From assembly GCA_002344355.1 (NCBI GenBank), contig DDTN01000019.1:1-59732 (forward strand): a stretch of DNA of 59,732 nt, in the 5' to 3' direction. Under the pieces are notes generated by a model. The model saw only the letters and a program-made list of their open reading frames with translations. It made no database searches and was not told where the DNA came from. Made by a program: the position numbers and the translations under genes. This DNA comes from Proteobacteria bacterium UBA2363 (GTDB lineage Bacteria; Pseudomonadota; Gammaproteobacteria; Xanthomonadales; UBA2363). Below are positions 44,099 to 53,036 of the stretch, piece by piece; position 1 is the stretch's first letter; each line of letters opens with the position of its first letter.

Positions 44099-45685
44099 AT
44101 GACCCACCCAGCCGACACGCCCGCCACCGTCACTGTCGATGACGATCCCGCCACCCTGCCCGACCGGGTGCGCGTGGCCGTCGCTGTGCTGGAAGCGATC
44201 CGCGACGACCGCAGCCTGCTGGCGGCGCTCCCGGAGGCGGACCGCGTGCGGCTGCTGCAGGCGGTGGCGCTGGTGCACCATCCGGAGCCGCGGGCGCGCC
44301 GGAAGCAGGCGCGGGAGGCGGCGCGCGAGGATGCCCGGGAGAAGGCGCGCCGGACCGAGGCCCTGCTCGACCGAACCGGCATCCGCACCCTGCGGCGCAA
44401 GCCGGTGTTCACCACCCCGAACTACTTTCCGCCGCAGCCGCCGAGCCAGCGCGAACCCGGCCACGACGCCGCCGGCGCCGACAGCCCCGGCGAGTCGCCG
44501 GAGTTGCTGCACTGCTATGTCTGCAAGCGGAAGTACACCCAGGTCCACCACTTCTACGACCAGATGTGCCCGCCGTGCGCGGACTTCAACTTCACCAAGC
44601 GCACCGAGTCGGCCGACCTTAGCGGCCGGGTCGCGCTGCTGACCGGCGGGCGGGTCAAGATCGGCTATCAGGCCGGCCTGAAGCTGCTGCGCGCCGGCGC
44701 GGCGCTGATCGTGACCACGCGCTTCCCGCGCGACTGCGCGCAGCGCTACGCCCGGGAACCGGATTTCGAGACCTGGGGCCACCGGCTGCAGGTGTTCGGC
44801 CTGGACCTTCGCCACACGCCGAGCGTGGAGGCGTTCTGCGCCGAGCTGGCGGCGACCCGCGACCGCCTCGACTTCATCATCAACAACGCCTGCCAGACCG
44901 TGCGCCGGCCGCCGGCCTTCTATGCGCACATGATGGCTGGCGAGACACGGGCGCTGCACGAGCTGCCCGAACACGTGCGCCGCCTGGTCGGCGGCTACGA
45001 GGGCCTGCGCGCCGCCGACCTGCTGCCCGGCGAGGGTGCGGCGCTGGTCGGTGGCCGAGGTGCCGCGTCACTGCCCGGCCTGGCGCGGGCCGCCGAGCTT
45101 TCCCAGGTGCCCTTGCTCGCGGACGACCTGCTCGGCCAGGCCCACCTGTTCCCCGAAGGCCGGCTGGACCAGGACCTGCAGCAGGTCGACCTGCGCGGTC
45201 GCAACTCCTGGCGCCTGCTGCTGCACGAGGTACCGGCGGTCGAGTTGCTGGAAACGCAACTGGTCAACGCCGTCGCGCCCTTCCTCATCAATGCGCGCCT
45301 AAAGGCGCTGATGCTGCGCACGCCCGAACGCGACAAGCACATCGTCAACGTGTCGGCGGTCGAGGGCCAGTTCTACCGCAACTTCAAGACCAGCAAGCAC
45401 CCGCACACCAACATGGCCAAGGCGGCGCTGAACATGATGACGCGCACCTCGGCGGCCGACTACCACGGCGACGGCATCCACATGAACGCCGTCGACACCG
45501 GCTGGGCGACCGACGAGGACCCGGCCGAGATCGCGGCGCGCAAGCTCATCAAGGAGCGCTTCCATCCGCCGCTCGACATCGTCGACGGCGCCGCCCGCAT
45601 CGTCGATCCGATCATCGACGGCTTCAACACCGGCCGCCACGTCTGGGGCCAGTTCCTGAAGGACTACGCGCCGACCGACTGGTGA
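44099..45685 (+). CDS. SDR family oxidoreductase with N-terminal zinc-ribbon-like domain
   Basis: A 528-aa protein. An Arg/Ala-rich helical N-terminal part is followed by a CxxC..CxxC zinc-ribbon-like segment (CYVCKRKYTQ then CPPC), then a Rossmann-fold short-chain dehydrogenase: VALLTGGRVKIGYQAGLKLL (nucleotide binding; the TGxxxGxG loop is partly changed to TGGRVKIG), FIINNACQT, NVSAVEGQFYRNFKTSKHPH with Tyr-x-x-x-Lys not in the standard spacing, and NAVDTGW. A long insert (about 80 residues) separates the NNA and Ser motifs. The family member and substrate are unknown. Start: ATG at 44099, though a further ATG at 44054 exists. Confidence 0.78.
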   Translation: MTHPADTPATVTVDDDPATLPDRVRVAVAVLEAIRDDRSLLAALPEADRVRLLQAVALVHHPEPRARRKQAREAAREDAREKARRTEALLDRTGIRTLRRKPVFTTPNYFPPQPPSQREPGHDAAGADSPGESPELLHCYVCKRKYTQVHHFYDQMCPPCADFNFTKRTESADLSGRVALLTGGRVKIGYQAGLKLLRAGAALIVTTRFPRDCAQRYAREPDFETWGHRLQVFGLDLRHTPSVEAFCAELAATRDRLDFIINNACQTVRRPPAFYAHMMAGETRALHELPEHVRRLVGGYEGLRAADLLPGEGAALVGGRGAASLPGLARAAELSQVPLLADDLLGQAHLFPEGRLDQDLQQVDLRGRNSWRLLLHEVPAVELLETQLVNAVAPFLINARLKALMLRTPERDKHIVNVSAVEGQFYRNFKTSKHPHTNMAKAALNMMTRTSAADYHGDGIHMNAVDTGWATDEDPAEIAARKLIKERFHPPLDIVDGAARIVDPIIDGFNTGRHVWGQFLKDYAPTDW

Positions 45686-45691
45686 GCGCGG

Positions 45692-45718
45692 AACGGGGTC
45701 AGGTTCACTTCCTGACCC
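45692..45718 (+). repeat. REP hairpin, class A, left flank of RAYT
   Basis: A perfect 8-bp stem (GGGTCAGG and CCTGACCC) with a 7-base loop (TTCACTT), immediately 3' of the SDR stop codon and 78 bp upstream of the RAYT gene. The leading AACGG matches the other class A copies. It mirrors the copy at 46520-46549. Confidence 0.8.
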
Positions 45719-45795
45719 GCGGATGGGGCGAATTCCGGCGCCCACGTCGGAATCTGGCCATCGCAACGCAGGGCCGGACGATCGAGACTGCGGCC

Positions 45796-46497
45796 ATGGC
45801 CCGGCAGCCGCGACTCGATCTCCCAGGCATCCCGCAGCATGTGGTCCAGCGCGGCAACAACCGCCTGCCCTGCTTCCTGGACGACGGCGACCGGCAACGC
45901 TATCGACAACTGCTTTTCGAGGGCCTCCAGCGCACCCGCTGCGCCCTGAATGCCTGGGTGCTGATGGACAACCACGTCCACCTGCTGCTCACCCCACCCG
46001 CAGCAGGCGCCGTCGCCCAACTGATGCAGGCCCTGGGCCGCACCTATGTCGGGTGGTTCAACGCGCGCCATGCCCGCACTGGCACCTTGTGGGAGGGTCG
46101 CTACAAGTCGTGCCTGGTCGACAGCACGTCCTATGTGCTGCGCTGCTGCCGCTACATCGAACTCAATCCGGTGCGGGCCCGCATGATCGACGACCCGGCC
46201 GCCTATTCGTGGTCAAGCTGCGCCAGCCACGCCAGCCGCCGCGCCGACCCGATGCTGACACCGCACCCGGCCTACCTGGCCCTGGGCAGCACGGCCGCGC
46301 TGCGCGCCAGCGCCTACCAGGCCCTGCTCGCCAAGGCGCTGCCCGAAGATCAGGTCACCGAGATCCGCGCCTACCTGCAACAACAGCGTGCCCTGGGCCG
46401 CGACAGCTTCCGCGCCATGGTCGAAGCCCGCACCGCCCGCTTCGCCGGCATCCGCCCGGCCCATCGGCCACGTCGTCCATCCGGCCGAGCCGACTGA
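45796..46497 (+). CDS. REP-associated tyrosine transposase (RAYT, TnpA_REP)
   Basis: A 233-aa single-domain Y1/HUH transposase. The HUH motif is DNHVHLLLTP (His-x-His), the conserved Tyr is in GRYKSCLVDS, and the flanking regions (QHVVQRGNNRLPCFLDDGDR, YIELNPVRARMIDDPAAYSWSS) match the TnpA_REP family. These proteins are domesticated transposases that cleave REP hairpins and drive their spread. The gene is bracketed by REP copies in inverted orientation (45692 and 46520), as in other RAYT loci. The ATG at 45796 starts the conserved domain. Confidence 0.92.
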   Translation: MARQPRLDLPGIPQHVVQRGNNRLPCFLDDGDRQRYRQLLFEGLQRTRCALNAWVLMDNHVHLLLTPPAAGAVAQLMQALGRTYVGWFNARHARTGTLWEGRYKSCLVDSTSYVLRCCRYIELNPVRARMIDDPAAYSWSSCASHASRRADPMLTPHPAYLALGSTAALRASAYQALLAKALPEDQVTEIRAYLQQQRALGRDSFRAMVEARTARFAGIRPAHRPRRPSGRAD

Positions 46498-46880
46498 ACA
46501 ACCATCCGGTCTCGCCAGTTCAGGAAGTGAACCTGACTCCGTTCGGTCGGGCAGGGGCCAGCACGACGGCCTTGATCCAGAAGGGTGACTGGCGCGCTTC
46601 TCGCGCCCCCGACCAACACTGCGGAAGCCGGTCAATGCCCAAGACGGGACCTTCCCGCACTACCCGGCATCGGGAGAGCGGCATTCGCTCTGTTGACAGG
46701 TTGCGGCGAAAGGGTGACCCCGTTCGGTTAACCTCGTTCGATTACGGGGAAGGTGCGGCTGAAAACCGCTGAACGGGCCAAAAAGGCCCTCGCTCGGCCC
46801 GTCGATCGAACTCAGAATGCGCAAGAACAGGTGCTCGCGACCCGAAGGTCGCTCGCACTCATGCGAACTTCAACAGGCTG
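46498..46880. other. REP-rich intergenic region
   Basis: A 383-bp gap between the RAYT gene and the astacin-like protease. It contains the inverted REP copy (46520-46549), a degenerate fragment at about 46711-46738 (GTGACCCCGTTCGG), and the 14-bp motif at 46870-46883. No ORF is supported. Confidence 0.5.
46520..46549 (-). repeat. REP element, class A, right flank of RAYT
   Basis: TCAGGAAGTGAACCTGACTC followed by CGTTCGG. It is the reverse complement of the left-flank copy, with a TCAGG/CCTGA stem and one change (GACTCC for GACCCC). Confidence 0.75.
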
Positions 46881-46883
46881 CTA
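46870..46883. repeat. 14-bp motif at gene end, copy 1
   Basis: TCAACAGGCTGCTA, containing the stop codon (CTA, read TAG) of the astacin-like gene. An identical 14-mer holds the stop codon of the lipoprotein gene at 48129-48142. Confidence 0.55.
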
Positions 46884-47927
46884 GCGGATACGCAACCCGG
46901 GGGCACCCCCTACGCTGGCGTAACGGGTGCGCGCGTGGATCTTATAGGTCTTGCCCCGTTCGAGGTGCTGGATAATCGCGGCATTCTCGTCAGTTGCCGC
47001 GTCGTCGGCGACGGCAAGCATCCGCGACTGGGCACCTTGGAGGACTCGGGCCAGAGCAATCCGCATATCGCCCGCACCGACCGCCTCGAGCCGGTATTCG
47101 CGGCTTTCCATAGGCGTGAAGGTGAAATCCGTCTGCGCGCCAATTTCACGTGCGACCGGAACGATAACGTCGGCGGAGATGGGCTGGGTGGCAGTGATCG
47201 GCGGGTAAAAATATCGCATCCAGGCGGCGTCATTGGCCGAAAGCTGCAGGTTTTTCGCTACTCCCTGGGTGTCGTAGGGCGGCGGGCTTTGCAGAAGGCC
47301 CGGCTCGAACGGATAGTGCATAATCGAACGCGGATCCCATGCCGAGCCTTGGACTGCGCCAGCGGAGATTTTTCGCAGAATGTTCCAGCGCGTATCCTCG
47401 TCGGTCCAACGAGGGGGGTCCCTGAAGGAGTCGAGCACGCGCTGCTCATTCCACACAATCCCGGAATTGGGATTCTGGTGCTCGTGTGGCATGCCCAGGG
47501 CATGCCCGATCTCGTGTAGCGCCGTGGCCTTGCCCCACTCGGTGGTCAGATCCCAGCCGAAATTCATGTTGCAGCCGTGGCGACGCTGACGGCGGACCTG
47601 GGTTCCGACATAGGACCAGCTGCCATCGTCCTGGATGAATCCGATTAGCAACAGCGCATCGGCCTCGTGCTTGACCTCGGCAAATTCGAGCCCGATATCG
47701 AGCGCCTTCCAGATGGCAAAGGCATTGCGCACCTCGTCCTTCTGCCGTTCGATCCACCGGTCGGGGCCGACATCCTTGAAATAGAAGGTGATGGTCGTGC
47801 CGTTAATCCACTTGTTGGCCGTCAGCAGGAGCGCCGATTTGCGGTCATCACGTAGACCGCCCGGCAGCGGCAAGGGATCAACCTTGGGCAGGTTGCACAG
47901 GCGGATCGACAACGTTTCATCGGTCAT
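46881..47927 (-). CDS. Astacin-like (metzincin, M12) metalloprotease
   Basis: A 348-aa protein with the metzincin zinc motif HEIGHALGMPHEH (His138, His142, His148, Gly145) followed by the Met-turn SIMHYPF. It has no signal peptide and little propeptide, so export, if any, is non-classical. The N-terminal 120 residues and the C-terminal 90 residues (PISADVIVPVAREIGAQ) are extra to the catalytic domain; the latter resembles a beta-sandwich. It lies in an AT-richer cassette. Confidence 0.85.
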   Translation of the reverse strand: MTDETLSIRLCNLPKVDPLPLPGGLRDDRKSALLLTANKWINGTTITFYFKDVGPDRWIERQKDEVRNAFAIWKALDIGLEFAEVKHEADALLLIGFIQDDGSWSYVGTQVRRQRRHGCNMNFGWDLTTEWGKATALHEIGHALGMPHEHQNPNSGIVWNEQRVLDSFRDPPRWTDEDTRWNILRKISAGAVQGSAWDPRSIMHYPFEPGLLQSPPPYDTQGVAKNLQLSANDAAWMRYFYPPITATQPISADVIVPVAREIGAQTDFTFTPMESREYRLEAVGAGDMRIALARVLQGAQSRMLAVADDAATDENAAIIQHLERGKTYKIHARTRYASVGGAPGLRIR

Positions 47928-48128
47928 TGGAGCCTCCGTTTGCTGCTTAAATCCCGCGCCCTGGCCGAAACTGCTCCGGTTGGATTCGCAGAGAATATCA
48001 TACGTTCAGTGGATTGAGTCCTTGCGCGGTGATATCGCCGGCGTGCATCGCCCACCCGCTGCAAGAGCAAAGTCAAAATGGGTATCGCAAGTCCACGCCC
48101 GGAATGCGAGTGCCGGCGCGGCCGAAAA

Positions 48129-48142
48129 TCAACAGGCTGCTA
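48129..48142. repeat. 14-bp motif at gene end, copy 2
   Basis: TCAACAGGCTGCTA again, including the lipoprotein stop codon. The two copies are 1.26 kb apart and in the same orientation. Confidence 0.55.
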
Positions 48143-48616
48143 ATTGTTTGGCGCGACCCCTGGTGCTGCTACCGGTTTACACGTGGTTAAGCCCCAAGTA
48201 GAAAAAATATCGCAGAGGCGGTCGATCTTCTCGCCTGGAAACTGAGTGAATAGGGGGTTCGTCAGTACCAGCTTGATGCGATTTAAGGCCTGCAGAGAAT
48301 CTGATGCAGTAAAGCTTGAAGAAGCGCCGATTTCTGCCACAGGCAACGGCACGCCGATGGCAAACGACCCGGTTTGGCCTTGCGTATTTGCCTTCGTGAT
48401 CGCCAGCTCCAGTTCAATCGACTGAATTAGAGTGCCAGAGTTGCTTTTGTCGCTCACTGCTTCTCGCGCGGCGGCAATTTCGTGGTTCACATTCGCCAGA
48501 AGGTCTTTGAGCGTAACTATCTCGTGCTGGGCACTCTCCTTGATCAGTTGCGGCTTCGGACAGCAGCCAACCAGCACCACTGTCAGCACTAGAAACAAAA
48601 TTGCGCAATGCTTCAT
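48140..48616 (-). CDS. Predicted lipoprotein
   Basis: A 158-aa lipoprotein: a hydrophobic N-terminus ending in a lipobox LVGC (Cys18), followed by a charged coiled region (LKDLLANVNHEIAAAREAV). The rest (IELELAITKANTQGQTGSFA, FTASDSLQALNRIKLVL) shows alternating strands. No family is recognised. It is an envelope protein of the AT-richer cassette upstream of the astacin-like gene (genes on the same strand, 212 bp apart). Confidence 0.65.
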   Translation of the reverse strand: MKHCAILFLVLTVVLVGCCPKPQLIKESAQHEIVTLKDLLANVNHEIAAAREAVSDKSNSGTLIQSIELELAITKANTQGQTGSFAIGVPLPVAEIGASSSFTASDSLQALNRIKLVLTNPLFTQFPGEKIDRLCDIFSTWGLTTCKPVAAPGVAPNN

Positions 48617-48670
48617 GTAGCTTCTCCGGTCGATTGAATCGCTTCACGTCAGGCAAGAAAATCTGAATCA

Positions 48671-48994
48671 TCAAAGACGCCATTCCATTGTGTTCGCAGC
48701 AGCGATCACGCGGATTCCCTTGCACCACGTGGGAATGCTGTCGAAACGTCCGTTGAACGGAACACCTGGGTGCAGCACCTGCGGGGCTGGACCGCCTGGA
48801 GGTGTCGCCATCAACTCAAGCTCCTGAATCCCATCCGAGGGCGGCTCGACGTAGATCCGCGCCTCCAACTGCACATCTGTGACACCTGGGGTAGTGGTCG
48901 TGCATGTTCCGCTAGCCACCAGATTGGGCGGCCGCACCTTCTCCAACGCGACGTCCAATTCATCGATCGAGTAAACGCGAACGCGGCTGGACAT
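48671..48994 (-). CDS. 107-aa soluble protein of unknown function
   Basis: MSSRVRVYSIDELDVALEKV and onward, predicted mainly beta, with two cysteines. The ATG has a clear GGGAG site. It precedes the lipoprotein gene by 54 bp and may be co-transcribed. Nothing recognisable. Confidence 0.55.
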   Translation of the reverse strand: MSSRVRVYSIDELDVALEKVRPPNLVASGTCTTTTPGVTDVQLEARIYVEPPSDGIQELELMATPPGGPAPQVLHPGVPFNGRFDSIPTWCKGIRVIAAANTMEWRL

Positions 48995-49257
48995 TGGGTG
49001 CTCCCTGAAGGGTTTGTGGCGCTATCGCCCGTCTAGGAGCTGAAAGTGCGACGCCTGTCTCACCATCGAACTACCGAGACCTCACCCCACCTAGGCGGCA
49101 CCGTCGCCGGTCCGGCACGCGGTCGCAGGGATCTCGCCGGCATCGGAAAAGTCCGACCCCGCCCGCGCCACCGTCCGACAACCGCTCCGCTCCTGGCCGG
49201 CCGCATGCCGATTACTTGCCCTCCGGCTCCGCCCGCCTGATCCCCTAGTCCGCCCTC

Positions 49258-49281
49258 AAAGTGAACCTGACCCCGTTCGGG
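49258..49281 (+). repeat. REP element, class A, at truncated hydrolase junction
   Basis: AAAGTGAACCTGACCCCGTT followed by CGGG. It sits directly at the 5' break of the serine-hydrolase remnant, whose frame is closed by stop codons inside this copy (TGA at 49262 and 49268). Confidence 0.75.
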
Positions 49282-49282
49282 T

Positions 49283-50458
49283 GCGGCGGCGCGGCTGGCC
49301 GAGGACGGAAAGCTCGATCTCGACGCCCCGGTGGCCACGCTCTGGGACGGCGTCGATCCGGACTGGCCGGCGCTGAGCGTGCGCCAGCTCGCCGCGCACA
49401 CCGCCGGCATCCCGCACTACCAGGGCCGCGACGCCGACCGCGGCGGCATCGCCTACGCCAATGCCCGCGAGGCGGCCGGCCTGGTGCGCGGCCGGGCCCT
49501 GCTGTCGACGCCGGGCGAGCGCTACCACTATTCCTCCTGGGGCTACACCCTGATGAGCGCGGTGATCGAGGCCCGCGCCGGCCAGGACTTTCCCGACTAC
49601 GTCCGTGCCCAGGTCACCGGCGACCTGGCGATCGGCGTGGATGGGCGCTACTGGGAGGACCCGCGCTGGTCGCGCACCTACGAGTTCAGCGACGGCCGAA
49701 TCACCGCGGCGCCGCCGCACGACTCCAGCTACACCTGGGCGGGCGGCGGCTATTCGGGCACGCCCTCGGCGGTGGCCGAGTTCGGCGGCCGCATGATGAC
49801 CGGCCGCATCGTGCCCATCGAGCGCTTCCACGCGATGCTGGAACCTGCCCGGTTCAACGACGGCGGCGAGGTGCGCGACCAGGACTACGCGATCGGCCTG
49901 GGCTGGCGCACCCTGGTCGACCTCGACGGCCACCGCCGCGCCCAGCATGCCGGCGTCACCCTGGGGGCACGCAGCGCGCTGGTGGTCTGGCCGGACCTGC
50001 CCGCCGCCGAGCAGACCGCCGTGAGCCTGCTGTCCAACACGCTCTGGGTTTCGGCCATCGAGCAGTCGGCGGCCATGCTGGCCGCGCCGCACCAGGCACC
50101 GCCCCGGGGCCTGGTACCCGGCACGTGCCCGCTCGAAGCCAGCCGCTACACCGGCGCGTTCCGCGGCCAGCCGATCTCGGGCGCGGCGACCTTCGCCGTC
50201 GAGGACGGCCTGTGCATCGGCACCCTGGCCCTGGACGGCGACGCCAAGGCCTGGTTCGACGACTTCCCCCAGAAGGATGCGCCCCACCTGCGCCTGGTCG
50301 GCCTGGATAAACGACCCGGCCTGTCGCGCGCCGCGCTGGTGACCCCGATCGGCGTCTACGATCTGCGCGCCGAAGCGGATGGGTGGCATCGCGCGGCAAT
50401 GGGCAGCGAGTCGGAGATGCGGGTGAGGTTCGATGGGTTGCCAGAGGACAGTAGGTAG
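49283..50458 (+). pseudogene. 5'-truncated serine hydrolase (beta-lactamase family) at a REP boundary
   Basis: From 49283 the frame reads AAARLAEDGKLDLDAPVATL, the segment that follows the SxxK motif in class C-like serine hydrolases, and continues through RQLAAHTAGIPHYQ, YHYSSWGYTLMSAVIEA (YSS-WGY) and AGGGYSGTPS to a normal C-terminal domain. The signal peptide and the catalytic SxxK are missing. The REP copy at 49258 joins directly at the break. A GTG at 49331 could start translation, but the product would be inactive. Confidence 0.82.
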
Positions 50459-50701
50459 ACGCCCAAGGATCGCCATCCCCGCGCTCGTGGCATGGATTAC
50501 GGTGCACGCATCGGACTGGGGGCACCCACCGGGGTGCACCACCTCGGCGAATCGCGGAATGCCGCACCCGGCCCACCGCCGATGTCGCCTACCAGAACCG
50601 TTGGCTGTTCGATCACCCCCAAAGCATGCGCTGGAAGTGAGTCTGACATCCCTGGTTTCCCGCTCGTCTCACTCCACTTGGCTACTTTGGTTTGCTGATT
50701 T

Positions 50702-50944
50702 TCAAGGTTTGTACCATGTGGGGCAGGCAAACCTAATCGTCTTGGATGGTACCTCCCCTGCCGAGGCTGCTCCGAAGTAGGCAGTGAATGTTCGTGTCCC
50801 CATGGTGTAAAAGCACTCCAGGTGAACTTTCCCAGACCACTCATGGACTCTAGATTGAGAAAGGAGAAACCCGTACCCACTTATAACCAAGGTCCCGAAG
50901 GCCAACAGAAAAACCATGACGATGGCCAGCCCGATTCGAATCAT
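50702..50944 (-). CDS. 80-aa exported or membrane protein
   Basis: A small ORF with a hydrophobic N-terminus (MIRIGLAIVMVFLLAFGTLV) followed by a short mature part with two cysteines. It has a plausible GGGGAA site. Unknown function. Confidence 0.45.
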   Translation of the reverse strand: MIRIGLAIVMVFLLAFGTLVISGYGFLLSQSRVHEWSGKVHLECFYTMGTRTFTAYFGAASAGEVPSKTIRFACPTWYKP

Positions 50945-51066
50945 TCGCCAGTTTCCCCTTTAAGTGCTCGGAATTTTGCTTGGCACCCAGCAAGTGAATC
51001 TGGGCCACCCCTCGGTTTCCCCGAACGCCTGTTCCCATGCATGCCAAGCGAACACACGCCTACTCC

Positions 51067-52482
51067 CTAGACGTGGGCTATCGCACCATCCGAGTCTGAC
51101 GCAATGGGACCCGTTATTTCACCGTCTACATTTCGCTCTAGGACTGCCTCTTCCGCCTCCTGCTGAATGGCAGCGGTGCCAACGTCCGCTGGATCAGTGC
51201 GGTCCTCTTTGATCCTCGGCGCTTGGGGCTGCCACGCCTTGAGATGTTGGCCAACTTGCTCATAGAAGTCGGGGATGGAGTCTTCCATGTCGACAACGAA
51301 ATTTCTGCGCTGGGCAAAACGTCCGGCGAGGTCTCGTGCATAGACAACCTCAAAAGAGGAAACGACCTTGCCGCCCTGCTCGGCCGCCTCAGGTGTCTGC
51401 CTGAGCAGGCTCAACGGGTGTTGTGAGAAGGGTCCACGTCCCGGCCAGAACAGACGAATGTGAATGTTTTCCGGCTTCGACTTGGCAAGCTGGCGAAGCA
51501 GCCAATTCAGGCGGGCTTTGGTGGACTTTCGATCGCCCGGCGCAGCCACACGCATGGAAGCGTAAATTGATCGGCGATTGAAATCGGCCGCAACCTCAAT
51601 CGCAGCAGCGGTATTCGGTACGGAGAAGAGGCTACGCAGGCGGCATTCGTTGGCGAGCAGCTCCGCGTCGTCCTTCAAGCGCAGGGCGGGATCAAGGACA
51701 TGAGCGCGGGGGACTCTGACTGACACCTCCTCACCGAGCTGGCGACTCAGGATCAAGCTGAGATCGCGTGTTTCCTGATACCAAGCGCCCACGACCTCGA
51801 GCACCTCCGTCGATTTGGCGGTCAATGTTCCCCCTGCCTGCACGGCATTTGCAACCGCAGTCCAAGCGGCAGGCATCTGCTCGAAACCCTTAACACCCGC
51901 ACTTGGGTGACTCAGGAATCGAATCATCTCGTTGAGGATGACGCGCTGTTCCCTATCGCTGACCTCGCCATTCTCAAGATGGAGCGTGGCCTGTGTAAGG
52001 ACATACATCCACGACCAATGCCAGAGCCCAGCCTTCTTCAGCACGCTGGACCCCAGTGCAACTGGGTGATGGCTTGGAAGGGGCGCGAACTGATTGGAGA
52101 TGGTCAACAAGCCATCGATGCCGTTCAAGCGCGCCAGCTCAAGGTACGTTTCGACCTGAGATGCCGACAATTCACTATTGCCGACCTTCGCCTCGACCAG
52201 GACCGTCCAGGTGCTGCTTCCTGATCGAAGCACCAGCAGGCCGTCCGGGCGCGCCTTTCCATCGCCACGGTGCTTTAGAACCACCTCGGTGTAGGCCTCG
52301 ACACGTGTTCGAGATCCCACCTTTACCCCAAGGGAGCTCAGGAGCGCCTTGCCGAACTCGTCGATGGTCTCCATGCATGCGAGGACTATCGACAGGGTCC
52401 TACCCTCCTTGGAGGTATCGGCCAGTACGGGAAAAAGTCGTGCGCGTTCGCCCTGCACCAGGAATCCAGGTCGCTCACTCAT
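51067..52482 (-). CDS. PD-(D/E)XK nuclease-like protein of unknown function
   Basis: A 471-aa protein. The N-terminal half contains a PD-(D/E)XK-like core: Pro-Asp80 (ARPDGLLV), a strand with VLVEAK (Glu97-Ala-Lys99) and the helix SASQVETYLELARLN with Gln109. The C-terminal half (residues about 200-471) is helical with a conserved-looking segment (FEQMPAAWTAVANAV, then YQETRDLSLILSRQL). A role as an anti-phage nuclease or DNA-processing protein is possible but unproven. The start at 52482 has a perfect GGGAGGT site. It lies 269 bp from the STAS-like/HATPase pair. Confidence 0.68.
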   Translation of the reverse strand: MSERPGFLVQGERARLFPVLADTSKEGRTLSIVLACMETIDEFGKALLSSLGVKVGSRTRVEAYTEVVLKHRGDGKARPDGLLVLRSGSSTWTVLVEAKVGNSELSASQVETYLELARLNGIDGLLTISNQFAPLPSHHPVALGSSVLKKAGLWHWSWMYVLTQATLHLENGEVSDREQRVILNEMIRFLSHPSAGVKGFEQMPAAWTAVANAVQAGGTLTAKSTEVLEVVGAWYQETRDLSLILSRQLGEEVSVRVPRAHVLDPALRLKDDAELLANECRLRSLFSVPNTAAAIEVAADFNRRSIYASMRVAAPGDRKSTKARLNWLLRQLAKSKPENIHIRLFWPGRGPFSQHPLSLLRQTPEAAEQGGKVVSSFEVVYARDLAGRFAQRRNFVVDMEDSIPDFYEQVGQHLKAWQPQAPRIKEDRTDPADVGTAAIQQEAEEAVLERNVDGEITGPIASDSDGAIAHV

Positions 52483-52656
52483 TTCTACCTCCCAACTATG
52501 AACTTCAATGTAAGTCCATTCTGGCACGATTCCGTGCTGACGTGCTCCGGCGGCGCCATGGTCGAAGTCGCACCGACTAATGCGGGGCATCCAACCCACC
52601 CGCCTGCCCCTGTATCTACTCAATTCCCTCACCCTCTCCGCCCCACAAGGCTCAAG

Positions 52657-52681
52657 AAAGTGAACCTGACCCGCTTTTTTT
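52657..52681 (+). repeat. REP element, class A
   Basis: AAAGTGAACCTGACCCGC followed by a T-run. It lies in the 269-bp gap between the PD-(D/E)XK gene and the STAS-like gene and could also act as a terminator because of the T-run. Confidence 0.6.
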
Positions 52682-52751
52682 GATCGGGCGGCGATGGGTG
52701 ACCCCTTTCATTGAGCCGATCGGACCGGTCCCGTTTGCTTCGTTAGTTTAT

Positions 52752-53036
52752 TTACCCCCCCCGGGCAGTGCGTTCCCTTATTGCAATGGCGATGGTTATA
52801 AGCACGGATTGCCGCGCTCTCTTCAATCGAACACCCCTTACAAATTGCTCAAAACCGAGCTCTTCGACAAGAACAGCAAACAACTCATCGGCATAGGAGG
52901 CCGACATGCTCTCAATTTCAGACAGATCAAAAGTCACAATTTGACCTGAGTATAGATAACCAATAGCTTCTTCCCTAATTTGTCTGGCGGCCAGTCTTGA
53001 GGCGAGATCCCCCCCGCTCAGCTTCAAAACTCTCAT
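52752..53036 (-). CDS. STAS-like (DUF4325) protein
   Basis: A 94-aa protein with a DUF4325-like pattern: IVTFDLSEIESMSASYADELFAVLVEELG. This is the STAS-like fold in which the ESMSASYADEL helix replaces the canonical phosphorylation region. Its ATG overlaps the HATPase stop (ATGA at 53033-53036), so it is translationally coupled to it. Such pairs resemble the anti-sigma/anti-anti-sigma partner-switching pairs. Confidence 0.75.
   Translation of the reverse strand: MRVLKLSGGDLASRLAARQIREEAIGYLYSGQIVTFDLSEIESMSASYADELFAVLVEELGFEQFVRGVRLKRARQSVLITIAIAIRERTARGG

Noticed and set aside
49261..50310. 349-codon ORF starting inside the REP copy
   Set aside because: Frame-shifted shadow of the truncated serine hydrolase.
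50459..50701. Possible small ORFs between the truncated hydrolase and the 80-aa gene
   Set aside because: No Shine-Dalgarno, no conserved pattern, and conflicting frames.
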